Assembly (NCBI GenBank): GCA_001574975.1
Contig: KQ965747.1
Location: forward strand, 127,438-191,437
Source: Gonapodya prolifera JEL478
Lineage: Eukaryota > Monoblepharomycota > Monoblepharidomycetes > Monoblepharidales > Gonapodyaceae
Length of the DNA: 64,000 bases
Direction: 5' to 3'
Shown here: positions 33,891 to 44,131 of the stretch, in pieces
How the letters are laid out: every line of letters begins with the position of its first letter
Numbering within the stretch: position 1 is the stretch's first letter
Program-made: the position numbers and the translations under genes
Notes under the pieces: model-generated
What the model saw: the letters and a program-made list of their open reading frames with translations, nothing else
Told to the model about the DNA's origin: nothing
The model's database searches: none

Positions 33891-36800
33891 TTACATATCA
33901 CGTCGTGATAGCTTAGAGTGTCCGGCTACTGCAACGTCAAACAAATTGAGAATGTTAACATGAGTCCGCGTTGTTGAAAGTTCTTCATCATCCCCTGAAT
34001 GGCCATCTTCTTGATGTGTTCTGTCCGCACGGCTGTCCGCGAGGTACTTTTCATTTGTGGTGAGCATTTCGACGGGCACATGCCAGTGTCCTCGCGCTTC
34101 TTTGGGTTTTTTCACATCACCGGGGTAGGGGAGAAAAGCTGCCGCTGCTGTTTTGTTGGGAATCGCTGGCTGGTCTGTTGGTGATTCGCCGAGTTCCGTA
34201 TTTTGGGCAGCAAGAAGGTTCTTGTACGCAAGTCGAAGCTCATTGAGTCGAGATTCTTCTTTTGAAATTGTGTCACGTAATTGGCTCTGAATTGCCATTC
34301 GATGCTCGGTGAACTTGCGCATTCTTTCAAGGAACTTTCGGGGGCAAATAATGGTCAGTAAATCATGCCTCGTCGCCATAGTAAGCCGATACTCACGCTG
34401 CCGTCGACAAAGTCGGGCTTACGCCACTGTTTCACATCGATCGCACACATCAGAAATGACGCTCTAATCCACCAATAGCTCTTCAAAACGTACCGGTAAA
34501 TCCTGCCACCGGCCTTTCAGACCTGGTATCCGCTTATTTAATACCCTCTGTCCCGTTGGTTCCTTTAATGAGCGAGCCGGCAGATCGTCCTGTTCAGTTG
34601 TCAGCTCAGGGAGCGCTGAAGATGTGATCCCATTCATTGGGCCAAGTGAGGCTAGCGTGCCTCGGAAAGAGCTCGAGATAAGGATGTTGTTGTCTGATAC
34701 ATTCCCGGACTGAGGTGTCCTTCCTCGGGAGCCACGGTCGCTTGCAGACCACGAAGTTGCTTGGATTGCAACATCATTCAACGACCATGCGCTTCCCCGT
34801 TTCAGCTGAGCGATTTCATCCCGAAGTTCCGCCAACTCTGCGCTGAGCAAGAAACAATGAAAACGTTTATAAACCGGAACAAAACAAATATGAAGGCGAC
34901 CAGTTAATCTTACTCGTATTCTTGTCGAGCTAGGTTGAGTTGTTCAGCGTGTAGGAGTGTTAATTCCATCACCTCTTGTGCAGTGTACGTTTCTTTTTGA
35001 CCGTGGATGCCAGGTTGATCAACTTTAGAACTGTCGGATTCCAAATTTGAGGTGCCTTGAACACTTTGTGATTCTTCAAGTGACTTTGTTTGTTTCAAAC
35101 TCGCAGAATGTTTCGCGATGTTTGCACTGGTAAGTCGCGCCGGACTTGATGGAAGGATGGCCGATCCCTGTAACGAAGAGCGCTGCAACGGAGCAACATC
35201 AGCTGATTGAATTTGATCCATTGACAGCTGGATAATGCTTGATTTTAATGAAAGTCTTCTCGTGCCAGTTCGATTGTTAAGTTCGTGATCATGTCCACTA
35301 ACCAAGTCGTGCACTTGATCGCCTTCTTCAGTAGTATTTGACTGATTCGCCAGAGCTTGGAGCAAAGAAGAATTTTGAATTGGGGGCGCGATGGGTCTTT
35401 TCAGCTTCAAGGTTTCCGCCAACAGTGTGTTGTTGCGTGGAAGAGCAGGCCGAGACTCAGACGGTACGAAGCTCATAGTCCTTCGTCTTGATAATGCTCC
35501 CTCATCTACCGTTCTTAAGCCGGCCAATATTTCTGAGGAAATCTGAGAATTGCGTCCAGCAGAATCCGGTCGAGCGTGTACTTCATGGTTTGACATATCT
35601 TTGTGACGGAAAGAAGGAACTTCTGACGTCATTGGAAGACCCAAATGGAGCTCGCGGAGCGTCAGAGCGGACGGGGAACCGTTTTCCGTTGCGTCATAGG
35701 TAAAGGTACTCTGAAAACACGATCATATTCGATATGGGCGATATTGCTTTCACCGAAGGGGTTTCTCACATTTGGAAGGTCGTATTCGATAATATCATTA
35801 TTCTCAGTGCTGTCCAGTTTCCTTGGGGCATGGCGCCAGTCTGCTTCAGAGCCAGGAATCAATCCTACGACTTTCCATTCCCGACCCGAGTAGCTTGATG
35901 ACCGCTCCATCAGTCTTGCATTTTGCGATGATAGTGGGAACTCAACCAGCGTCTGAACGTCGGGCTCAGAAAAGCATCTGGGTATGTTCCTTTGAAACTC
36001 CGTTATACGCTCCAGCAGTTTTGATTTATTCGATCTTGTAGTATTAACTCGATTTTCCCAATTGAAGTAAGGGTTTCGATGATGAGAACGTCTGATACGA
36101 ACCAAATGAGAGGGAGATGGCTTCAGCTTTGAGAACTTAGAAAGACAAAGGTTCCTTGCTCGGACATCGGCACATGATGGCGACACTGGAATGGCAACGT
36201 AAACGCGCTCTTGAACAGTTGAAGTCTCTGATGGCGCATGCTTTGGTGCTTCGCCGATTGGGAATTCCCTACCGCTCCTGTCGTAAAGTTCAGTCAGTTC
36301 TCCCGTCGTGGAGTAAAGTGGAGCTGCTTCGTCCGTCACAGTCGCCTCATCAACCATATTTGTAGACTTCTGATTCTCTTGCTCCTCTGGAATAGGTGAC
36401 GTTATTTCTGGGCGCATGAGAACGCGAGGTGTAAACATGCGCGAAGAGTTAAGTGTTGGGGTCGAGGCCACATTGTCCGGTGTGGGTCTGAATTCAAATT
36501 GTGAGCACCTCGATTCATCAGTGACGTGGGGACAGCTCACCCGTATCTCGCTCCTTCGAGCATCCATTTGGGTGCAATACCAACAAATTGCTCGGGCCAC
36601 GTCCTGACCAAGAGCCTTCCAACCATATTCTCCCACATTTTCATCCTCCGCCTGCTCTTCTCCCTCTTGGCTTCTCCTTCAGCCTTTTCGATCCGAGAGA
36701 TTGCTACGTCAAGACACTTCGCGTGAAGTGCGAAGTCATCTTCGAGCGCCAGTACTGCAGAACGCCTCAGATGCCAAGGCCGAGAACACAGATGGGCAAG

Positions 36801-37779
36801 ACGGAGCAAGTCGTGAAGTGGGGCGTAGAGAAGCTGGGACCTGGCGACAGCATTCATTCGGAAGCAGAAGATCAATTAAGACGTCGAAGAAAACTCGAGA
36901 TGCAACTCACGCTCGCATGGCTTTTGAAACAACAATCAGCGCATCTGCCTTAACGTTGGGTCCGACGCTCGGCTGCTTCAGCAGACCATCTTTCCATCGG
37001 GAGACGCCATCCAACGCAGCAACGAGGTCCGCGAGGGTGGCAAGAACTTCTCGCACGAGGTCCAGAGTCTCTGAACCAGGTACTTGCTGTTGTTCGAGGG
37101 GTTTGGACGAGCCTGTTGTTGCCTGAGCCCCTTCGGATGAAGGTCCGGGTTCTTTCTCACTCAATTGTGATCCGTTGTCTGATGTTCGAATTAGCGCTGG
37201 CGAACCGTTCTTCGGGTCCGCATCCTCTACATCCCCTATCTGCACGTCCGCAAGATTTCGGATAATGTCGAGACGATATCCTGGATGTGGGATCCTTTTC
37301 CTGTTGTCCTTGATTGAAATCAAATCGATTATGTTCGGTATGTCCATCTGGGGACGGTGAAGCACTGCTGCAGATGTCCTTCGGAAAACCATACGAGGAT
37401 CGAATGGAACTTGTGTCGGGTCAGCTGATGGGTCCAGGAGTAAATCTACCTGATCATTCGAAGCGTGTTCTGGAGCACGTATTCCTGGAACCTGAAGAGT
37501 GGGCCCGTTCTGGGATTTCTCCTCGTCGAACACATCTGATGCTGAGAGAATCTTGGAGCCCAGAAGCTCCCCATCCTGGTCACTCGCTTTGGAACGCGAA
37601 ATCAGTCGCGAACCACCCGCAGTCGGACCCTTGGGGACGGTATTGCGGGACGCACGAGAGCCATTAGGTATGGCGTTGAGCCGGGGGTTATTCGAGGGTT
37701 TGTTCGCGAAGCTGGTTGATGATCGCATCGAGCAGCAACGTTTATCCTGTTGTGTTGACCGAATTCGAGAACATAACAT
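33891..37779 (-). CDS. Large unknown protein, disordered with coiled coils
   Basis: Six or more consecutive minus-strand open segments (37779-36907, 36875-36537, 36636-35662, 35644-34910, 34850-34464, 34379-33891) with splice-like ends look like one gene. I recognise no family. The N-terminal part is Ser/Pro-rich, then has DMPNIIDLISIKDNRKR-like ordered sequence near 37330-37310 (read as DIPNIIDLISIKDNRKR). A basic helical segment follows, EKAEGEAKREKSRRRMKMWE (about 36690-36630). Later segments contain coiled coils: MELTLLHAEQLNLARQEYE, then ELAELRDEIAQLKRG, and RLNELRLAYKNLLAAQNTEL. It sits between two genes of ciliary type and a carbohydrate-related candidate, which says little. A cytoskeletal scaffold is only a guess. 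Exon ends are approximate and two genes are possible. Confidence 0.5.
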
Positions 37780-37918
37780 CGCGGAATGTATATATTCTAG
37801 ATATCAAATAAATTGTTAGAGTTTGTTTGTCACTGTAATTTTAGAGAGAGCTTGTTCGATGATATCGGCTGAAACGGAAAGAGCAGGTTGAAGTGGGAGC
37901 ATTCAGCACGAGCCGGTA

Positions 37919-38929
37919 TCAACACTTTCGAGACTCAACGACTTCGCGAGGCTTCTCCTGTGGTACCATATGGTCTGCATTGAACCACTCGTGTGTTCCG
38001 TTTTTCACTGACTTCGAGATAGCAAGATCTTTAGGAACTTCGACGTCCGGGCTTGCTCCTAGTGGCACAACCATCTGGAGTCGCTGGGAAGACTCAGTCC
38101 CCGATACCAAGTGTGTCGGAGGGGTGACTTTTCCGAGGGAAGCGTAAACCCACTGGGTCCGTCATCGATGTTGATATGTCAGATGACGATCCAAATCAGA
38201 TCAATGACCAGTCAAAGATTATATATCCTGTTATGTTTGAAATAGCAACTCACACCTGACGAGGTCCATCTTCCGGTTCCATCAAAGACAGCCTAACGGT
38301 GTGCGAAGAAATGATCATCAAATCAACACTGTAACGAACAGTGCCAGAGTCATCTCGACGCTCACCCCTTCCTGTTCCCTGGGTGTCTTTAATGTCCACT
38401 TTGCCACTTTTACCTTCCCGCTTTCGATGTCTTCCTCGGGCACAACCTGACCCGAATTGTCCAAGCCAACAATTCCGTCATCGACGTAGCCCCGGAGAGA
38501 GTCTGGATGCCAACGCTGGAAAAATCTCGGTCGAGTCCTCCAGGAATTGTATGCTGTATCGCTATGGCGGTGGGAATGAAGATAGAAACATCATTTCTTC
38601 CGACAGGATAGTTGATGAGGATAATGATTGATCCAAGACGTACCGGCTTTCGAAAACGTTTTTTCTCTTGTATGCACCGAGACTAAGAGGGTTCTTGTAT
38701 TCGCCTTCGTGGGGGAAAACGATGGGCTCGATCGCAACAATACGAGTCCAAGTCCTCGGTTCACCACGATTCTGATGCCGAGCTCCGATCCCGGAACAAC
38801 GTGCTGGTGGATCGTCACGTGTGCTGGAACGGTGGTCGCAGAAGAGGGAGAGGTGGGAATGGGTTCATTGCGAGGATCCGAGAGAGATGAGGTTTGACTG
38901 GATACGATACCAGCCGGATCACGGAGCAT
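37919..38929 (-). CDS. Possible CBM21-like (glycogen-targeting) protein
   Basis: Several minus-strand exons read plausibly in sequence: ELGIRIVVNRGLG and TLLVSVHTREKTFSKA (about 38780-38640), YNSWRTRPRFFQRWHPDSL (about 38550-38490), a segment to VKVAKWTLKTPREQEG (about 38375), EPEDGPRQ near 38260, and NGTHEWFNADHMVP (about 38010-37965) before the end at 37919. 'V....EKxFxK...xxSWxT...F' followed by 'xNGxxxWxNxDxx' recalls the beta-sandwich of CBM21 modules in glycogen-targeting PP1 subunits. No RVxF motif was seen. The 5' end and some junctions are uncertain, and the family call is tentative; another beta-sandwich fold is possible. Confidence 0.35.
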
Positions 38930-39114
38930 CTTTTGGTCGCGATATCACACGACATCCCATTTTACATTCCAACTTTAGTGGACAAAAAATCAACGCAGTG
39001 TAGATAAAGGAGCGTCAGTGTCGTTTTACTCCGCTGATCAATCTCCCGGGGATCAACATTTCAAACGGAAATCAAACAAACCGTTTATTGAGAATAAGAA
39101 CGAATCATATCCAA

Positions 39115-41117
39115 CTACTTCCTCCGCCGGAGATCATCTTCCTCGCTTTCCGAAACCCCATTCCACCACTTGGCTGAAGTGTCTCGCAACGTGTTCGTAC
39201 CACAATGGACCTCGCCTCCAAACAAATGATGGGAGTGAAAGTCATTCACAAAGTGTGGAGTCATGTTGGCTTTCTTGTATGCCTCTTCCACTGCAGCCTG
39301 GATGATATCCGTCCCATTAACCACAGGTCCGTAAGCCCTCGCGGCGATGTAACTTTGACCGATCACGATACCGTTGATGGCAGCTGGATAGAACGCTCCA
39401 ACAGGTGACACATTGGCAAGGAATGGTCCGTATCGCGGAGGCGTTCCGTCATCTCCCCACTCGTTCCCAAAGAGCCCTCCTCCAGTGCCCAGACCTCCGT
39501 CTGCAGGGCCTCCATCAAAGAGCATGGGAATCCTCACAACATCGCCCCCAGGAACACCAGTCTCGTCGAGAAGAGTTTGCAAGCTATCGCTGATGTATTT
39601 TTGGCACTTTTCCTGAATTTTGATGAAGTGCTTGTCCGCGAGAAGTCCCGATATGGTGATGTTATCGTCAGGTCCAAACCCTGGGATACCAGAGAAGTCT
39701 GCGGGCGCAGGTGGTGTACTCCGTGCCTTAACTTTTCCATTTCCTTCCTTCTCCGCTTTCCGAAGTACGTCCAGCGCAGAGGTTGTGTCGGCGATGCTGA
39801 TTGTCCATCCCAGGGTACTGTTGTTCTTTGGAAGAAACGAAATCCATTCGTCGACGTGCCCAATGGAGAGCCAGCCCCCTTGAAGGATCAGCGGTTCTTG
39901 AATGCCGCCCCATTGAGCCTGCAGCAAGCCGAGCATTCCGTCAGATGGAAGGTACTCGTCGTGCTTCGCCATGATGACACGTCCAGCTGGATATGCCTTG
40001 CCGGTCTTTTTGCTCACGTACGGGGGAATGGTTTCCTTGGAACACGACGTCAGTACATTGAAAGAAGCCAAAGGAGAATCCAGACATGTCATCGCCCACT
40101 TACAATGTTTCCACCAGAATTGATCTCACGCCAACCAAGTGCACTCGGATGGCTCGCAGCGCCGTTGTAGGCACCAACACCCTTTCCACGAATACCAGGC
40201 TGAGTGAAGAGTTGGCGCCCAGCAGTTCGAGCCTGCTGGGCAGAACGGAGGTGGACTCGAACGGAGATAATGGAGTTCTTGGGACCGGGCATACTAGCAT
40301 ACGCTGGCTCGAAGAAGTCTTGCGCCCAAATGTCGGTGCCGTTGAAGAGAGTGAGTGAGGAGGTAAGACCAGAAGCTGCACATGCGGCATCGAGCTCAGT
40401 GAGGAACGTCTTCTGCGCCATCTGCCCGTTGTCCGCGACACTGATGAGTCTGTCGACACGTTGGAGGTGGTGGTGGGTGAGAACGGGCGCAAGACGGAGG
40501 GTCACGACGTCATCAGCAGTATGGTTGACGGCGGGGTTTGTCGCAGAGAAGCGGATCATGATTGTTCCGTCCCAGCTGTCAGGAGATGAGACAAGGGTCC
40601 TTCCATCTACACCGAGTGTCAAACCAGCGGTAAGAGCATCGGCGTTGAAACGGAGGGTTGGTGGAACGTAGGTCCAGTTGGCAGCGTAAGACTCTGATCC
40701 TTTTGGTCCCCTGTACCAGAAAATGCGAACTTTGGATGCATGTTCCTCAGGCTCGGCCGAGACAGTTCCATATGTCGTGTTGCTTACTCCGGAGACGGGA
40801 AGTGTGCGAAGTGGGGCCAAGTATTCCGGTGCATAGAGGATATTGCCAGCGGCATCGTTGCAGAACGCAATTTCGGTATCAGAAAGGGGATCGCCATTAT
40901 TACCAGTGGCAGGACAACGGCCATCGCTGTCACCGATGTTTGGTAGGAAAATTGCCCCCCTTATTGTTGTCCAAATGGCCTTGTCGGCGGCGTCTGCGTT
41001 GCTCGCGACGCCGTCACGGTTGGTGTCGGCGAGAATAATGGGCTGTAACGCCCAGGCATACGAAACAGCGTGCGTGGAAGCCACGGCAAGCAGAGCGTAT
41101 CGAGCTAGACTTCGCAT
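39115..41117 (-). CDS. Secreted protein-arginine deiminase (PAD_M plus PAD_C)
   Basis: Two exons, 41117-40104 and 40035-39115, with a 68-bp GTAAGT...AAG intron, giving 644 residues. A signal peptide (ARYALLAVASTHAVSYAWA) leads to a PAD middle domain with a calcium-binding-like DTNRDGVASNADAADK. The catalytic domain holds the PAD residues in order: Asp in DIWAQDFFE (like D350 of human PADs), His and Asp in GHVDEWISFLP (H471, D473), and Cys in GEVHCGTN (C645). PADs convert protein arginine to citrulline in a calcium-dependent way. The PAD_N domain of vertebrate enzymes is missing, as in other microbial forms. NNST, NMT and similar sequons fit secretion. An ATG nine codons upstream (41144) is possible, but 41117 gives the better signal peptide. 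The gene is isolated, with no partner nearby. Confidence 0.92.
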
Positions 41118-41144
41118 TGCTGTGTCAAGGATGTGCGTCAACAC

Positions 41145-41949
41145 TGCATCATAACGTAATGCGATTCAGCAAAGCCTGAGAAGACTGTTCGCTCACAGTG
41201 TGAATGTCAATACTTTGAATAGTACAGGGGACTCTACAGAATGCCGTTTTACAGGGAACTGTTACCGCATTGTGCGGAGACCAGGTCCATGGGAGGCAGC
41301 GATAACATCCTGATTCCTGCCTTTTTGTGATTGGTCGAGGGTTTCGACCCTCAGGGACCATCTAACTGACATTTGGTCATGAGAGCAGTAGGTTCACAAC
41401 ATCGCCAGGATTGATCAGAAGGAGATCGGAAATGTCCGGAAAGACAAGACACCACTTCGTCTGATGCTGTGGTGTGTGGAAAGTGGTGTTCCAGAGATCG
41501 CTGATTTGCGAAGTGGTCCCTCCAGCCTAACACTTTGCCGCCGTCAAGTGAGAACACACTCCGCCAAGACCCGAGACCAATTACTGACCTGGGGCGGTAT
41601 CGCCATGCTCTAAGGCGGCAGCGGAGCGGCCGTCTTATGACTAGATAATGCGACCACCTAGTTAACAGGTGTCAGGGGTGGGGTGAAAAAAAAAACAGGC
41701 TGCGTCATTCAATGTGATAAATTGAATCATTTCGTAGATGTCAGTGGAATCTAAGAGTCTCGACACCGCGGAGGTGAACTCCAAGCGCAGCAAGCGAGGG
41801 AAACAGATGGTCTCTAAATTTATTGCAAGAATAATTTTTGTGTTACATGAGATTCTCGCTTGCGATACTTTATGATAAGTTGATGATGATCAAAAAGGCA
41901 ATTACATAAGTTACTTGCTACAGTACATATAGCACCCCATGACATAATC
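41145..41949. other. No supported gene
   Basis: This is the 5' flank of the PAD gene followed by A+T-rich DNA with a poly-A run near 41686-41695. Short open frames have no recognisable content. Confidence 0.5.
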
Positions 41950-42170
41950 AATGGACCACGTTCCGGAAGTCTTCTCGACGCACCGGCTTATGGAAGTTTC
42001 AGTGTGCTTTCTGGCACCTTTCGTCGCAGTACTGGGCCGGCCACCTGACACCGCACGCATTTTCTCCTTGCAGTCAAGTTCATGCACCCAGCAGCGGCGC
42101 AGACCGACTCGATATCATTTGCTTTGTAGAACTTCCAATTGTCGGTTACCCCCCACCGAAGCGCCTCCAA
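41950..42170 (-). pseudogene. Decayed duplicate of a MYND zinc-finger gene end
   Basis: The minus strand encodes ESVCAAAGCMNLTARRKCVR followed by a scrambled finger (VAGPVLRRKV...). On the DNA level it parallels about 42540-42735, the second finger of the intact gene: CCACGTTCC, AAGTCTTCTCG, TTTCTGGCAC and TTCATGCACCC occur in the same order. A small indel destroys the second half of the finger. It lies some 600 bp downstream of its source and has no other part of the gene, so it is a partial tandem duplicate. Confidence 0.75.
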
Positions 42171-42449
42171 TACCTTAGGGGTTCCTCCAGCTGAACTAGT
42201 GGAATTCGGGACAAACGACCTAGGAAAGTGCTCACACCCAACATCGGTGAGGTAAGAAAGTTTTTAACGTCATTTTGTGCACTTAACATGTATATGCACG
42301 GTTGAGATCTCCGAATTTCGGAGCAAAAGTCGTCGCAAGTACCTCTTTGATGTGTCTCGCTAACAAAACTATACAAACATGGCAATAAATTATGCAAGAC
42401 GTAAGATACAATAATAAAAAACGTGAACAAACTCTTCAATGGAGATTAA
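42171..42449. other. 3' flank of the MYND gene
   Basis: A+T-rich spacer between the MYND gene and its decayed duplicate; no gene is seen. Confidence 0.4.
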
Positions 42450-43763
42450 TTAAAACGTCGTGATACTCTGCGTATAAAATCTTGGACTGCTTGGTCCTGA
42501 TCTTGTCGACGAGTGAAACAACGCCAACATATCTGCTGGGAAAATTCCCTCCACGTTCCAAAAGTCTTCTCGGCACACCGCCCTGTGCAGTTTCCAGTGT
42601 GTTTTCTGGCACGTTTCGTCACAGTACTGCGCCATGTGGCACCGCGTGCATTTCCTCTGTGGGGCCAAGTTCATGCACCCGACGGTGGCGCAGACAGACT
42701 CAACAAGTGTGTCTTTGAAGGTATTCCAATACGCTTTCACGTAGGTCAAGTTTTTTTGAAGTTTTTCGCACTGCTTCTTGTGGAGTTCCCGGTGTGCATT
42801 CTGGCATTCCGTACTGCAGTACTTCAACACGCGACACCGCTCACACAACATTTTCGGGTTCAATGTCTCGCATCCATCTGCGGCGCAGCCTGATTCTGCC
42901 TCCTTGTCGCTTAGAGACTTCCAAAACTTGGAATTTGCTGATCTCGGTAACCTTTCACCACGACTGAAAATCGACATCAAGAGAAACTGACTGAAGGGTA
43001 GTTGAACGTGAAACTTGATCTGCAACTGCAGCTCCACCGTGCTGTAAATGTGAAGCAATGAATGCGTGTCCGATGCTGGCACCGCGCCAAGCCGGGTGGC
43101 CCGAAGAGTTTCGCCCAATGCATTATAAAGATTGTCGTTGCTTTTCACGACAGATGCATAGAATGTAGCGCCTTCCAAACCCATCTCAGGCGTGACAATT
43201 CTGATCAGGGTGTCGAGACAGTCCTTAACGTCGCCAAGCATTCCTAAGCGGACTCTCTCTTCTTCGTGAAGAGAAACACCACTTTCGGCGACTTTGACAG
43301 CAGCCGATAACGACAGTGCGATGGCGTTGATGAATCGGGGGAGGAGGTTGAGGGTGGGTTCGAAGATCATCCTTCGACAAGCGCGGGAGCGGACTGCCAA
43401 GTTGAGGAACACCTCACGCCTTATGTGCGAGGCTTCAGTCGGTATTGAGGGAAATGAATAGATTGCAATTTGCCTTCCGAACGAGCTCGCAAGGAGTTGT
43501 CGTACCACCTTGCGGGATGTGGCCATTGCTTCCATATGCCGTTCCTCATCCGCGTTCTTGAGCTCGGCCCACAGTTTTCGGAACGTGGATAGCGCAAGCC
43601 TTATTGCTTGCTCGTGTTGCTCGTACTGGATGGGATCCTTCGGAGTTCCAAAGCCGGGCCATAATTGACAGAACTCTCCAATTGTCCGTTCATACCCGTG
43701 CTTCCGTTCCTCCATCCGCGCCAGAACATCATTTGTCGAAATAAGCTCCGCGAGCAAAGACAT
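42450..43763 (-). CDS. Protein with two C-terminal MYND zinc fingers
   Basis: A single 437-residue open frame. The first 290 residues are mostly alpha-helical with no domain that I recognise. Near the C-terminus are two MYND fingers: CAADGCETLNPKMLCERC then CRVLKYCSTECQNAHRELHK, and CATVGCMNLAPQRKCTRC then MAQYCDETCQKTHWKLHRAVC. All eight zinc ligands (C-x4/5-C, C-x2-C, C-x3-C, H-x3-C type) are present in each. MYND fingers bind proline-rich peptides and recruit partners, often in gene regulation. An upstream open segment in another frame (43998-43775) could be a first exon joined at an AG just before the ATG (TGTACAG); I keep 43763 as the simplest start. A decayed copy of the second finger lies downstream at 41950-42170. 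Confidence 0.8.
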   Translation of the reverse strand: MSLLAELISTNDVLARMEERKHGYERTIGEFCQLWPGFGTPKDPIQYEQHEQAIRLALSTFRKLWAELKNADEERHMEAMATSRKVVRQLLASSFGRQIAIYSFPSIPTEASHIRREVFLNLAVRSRACRRMIFEPTLNLLPRFINAIALSLSAAVKVAESGVSLHEEERVRLGMLGDVKDCLDTLIRIVTPEMGLEGATFYASVVKSNDNLYNALGETLRATRLGAVPASDTHSLLHIYSTVELQLQIKFHVQLPFSQFLLMSIFSRGERLPRSANSKFWKSLSDKEAESGCAADGCETLNPKMLCERCRVLKYCSTECQNAHRELHKKQCEKLQKNLTYVKAYWNTFKDTLVESVCATVGCMNLAPQRKCTRCHMAQYCDETCQKTHWKLHRAVCREDFWNVEGIFPADMLALFHSSTRSGPSSPRFYTQSITTF

Positions 43764-44131
43764 CTGTACAGGTGGCGATGCCGCTCAGGAAAGGTTCGGT
43801 GAAGTAGTGTCCATATACTTCAACGGGTTGATGGTTGCGACGTGATCCCCAAAGATATCGTTGGATAGCGATAGTATGGTGATACGAGAAGCAATCACGG
43901 CTGAAGGCAGCGGCCGGAGCGCTCGGCCGGACGGCGAGGTTGAACAAGTCAGGCAAGAACCGTGGAACGCAGTCGCTGAGCCTCCGCCTTGGAATCATTC
44001 AAACACGTGGATGTGGATATGCGAATAAAAGCACCAGCCATGAATGAAAATATTGGCAGTGAAATTATACACGAATATCTTCAAGAAATGCAGCCGTTAA
44101 AATTGCGTTCAACCCCGTGCACGGAATCCTT

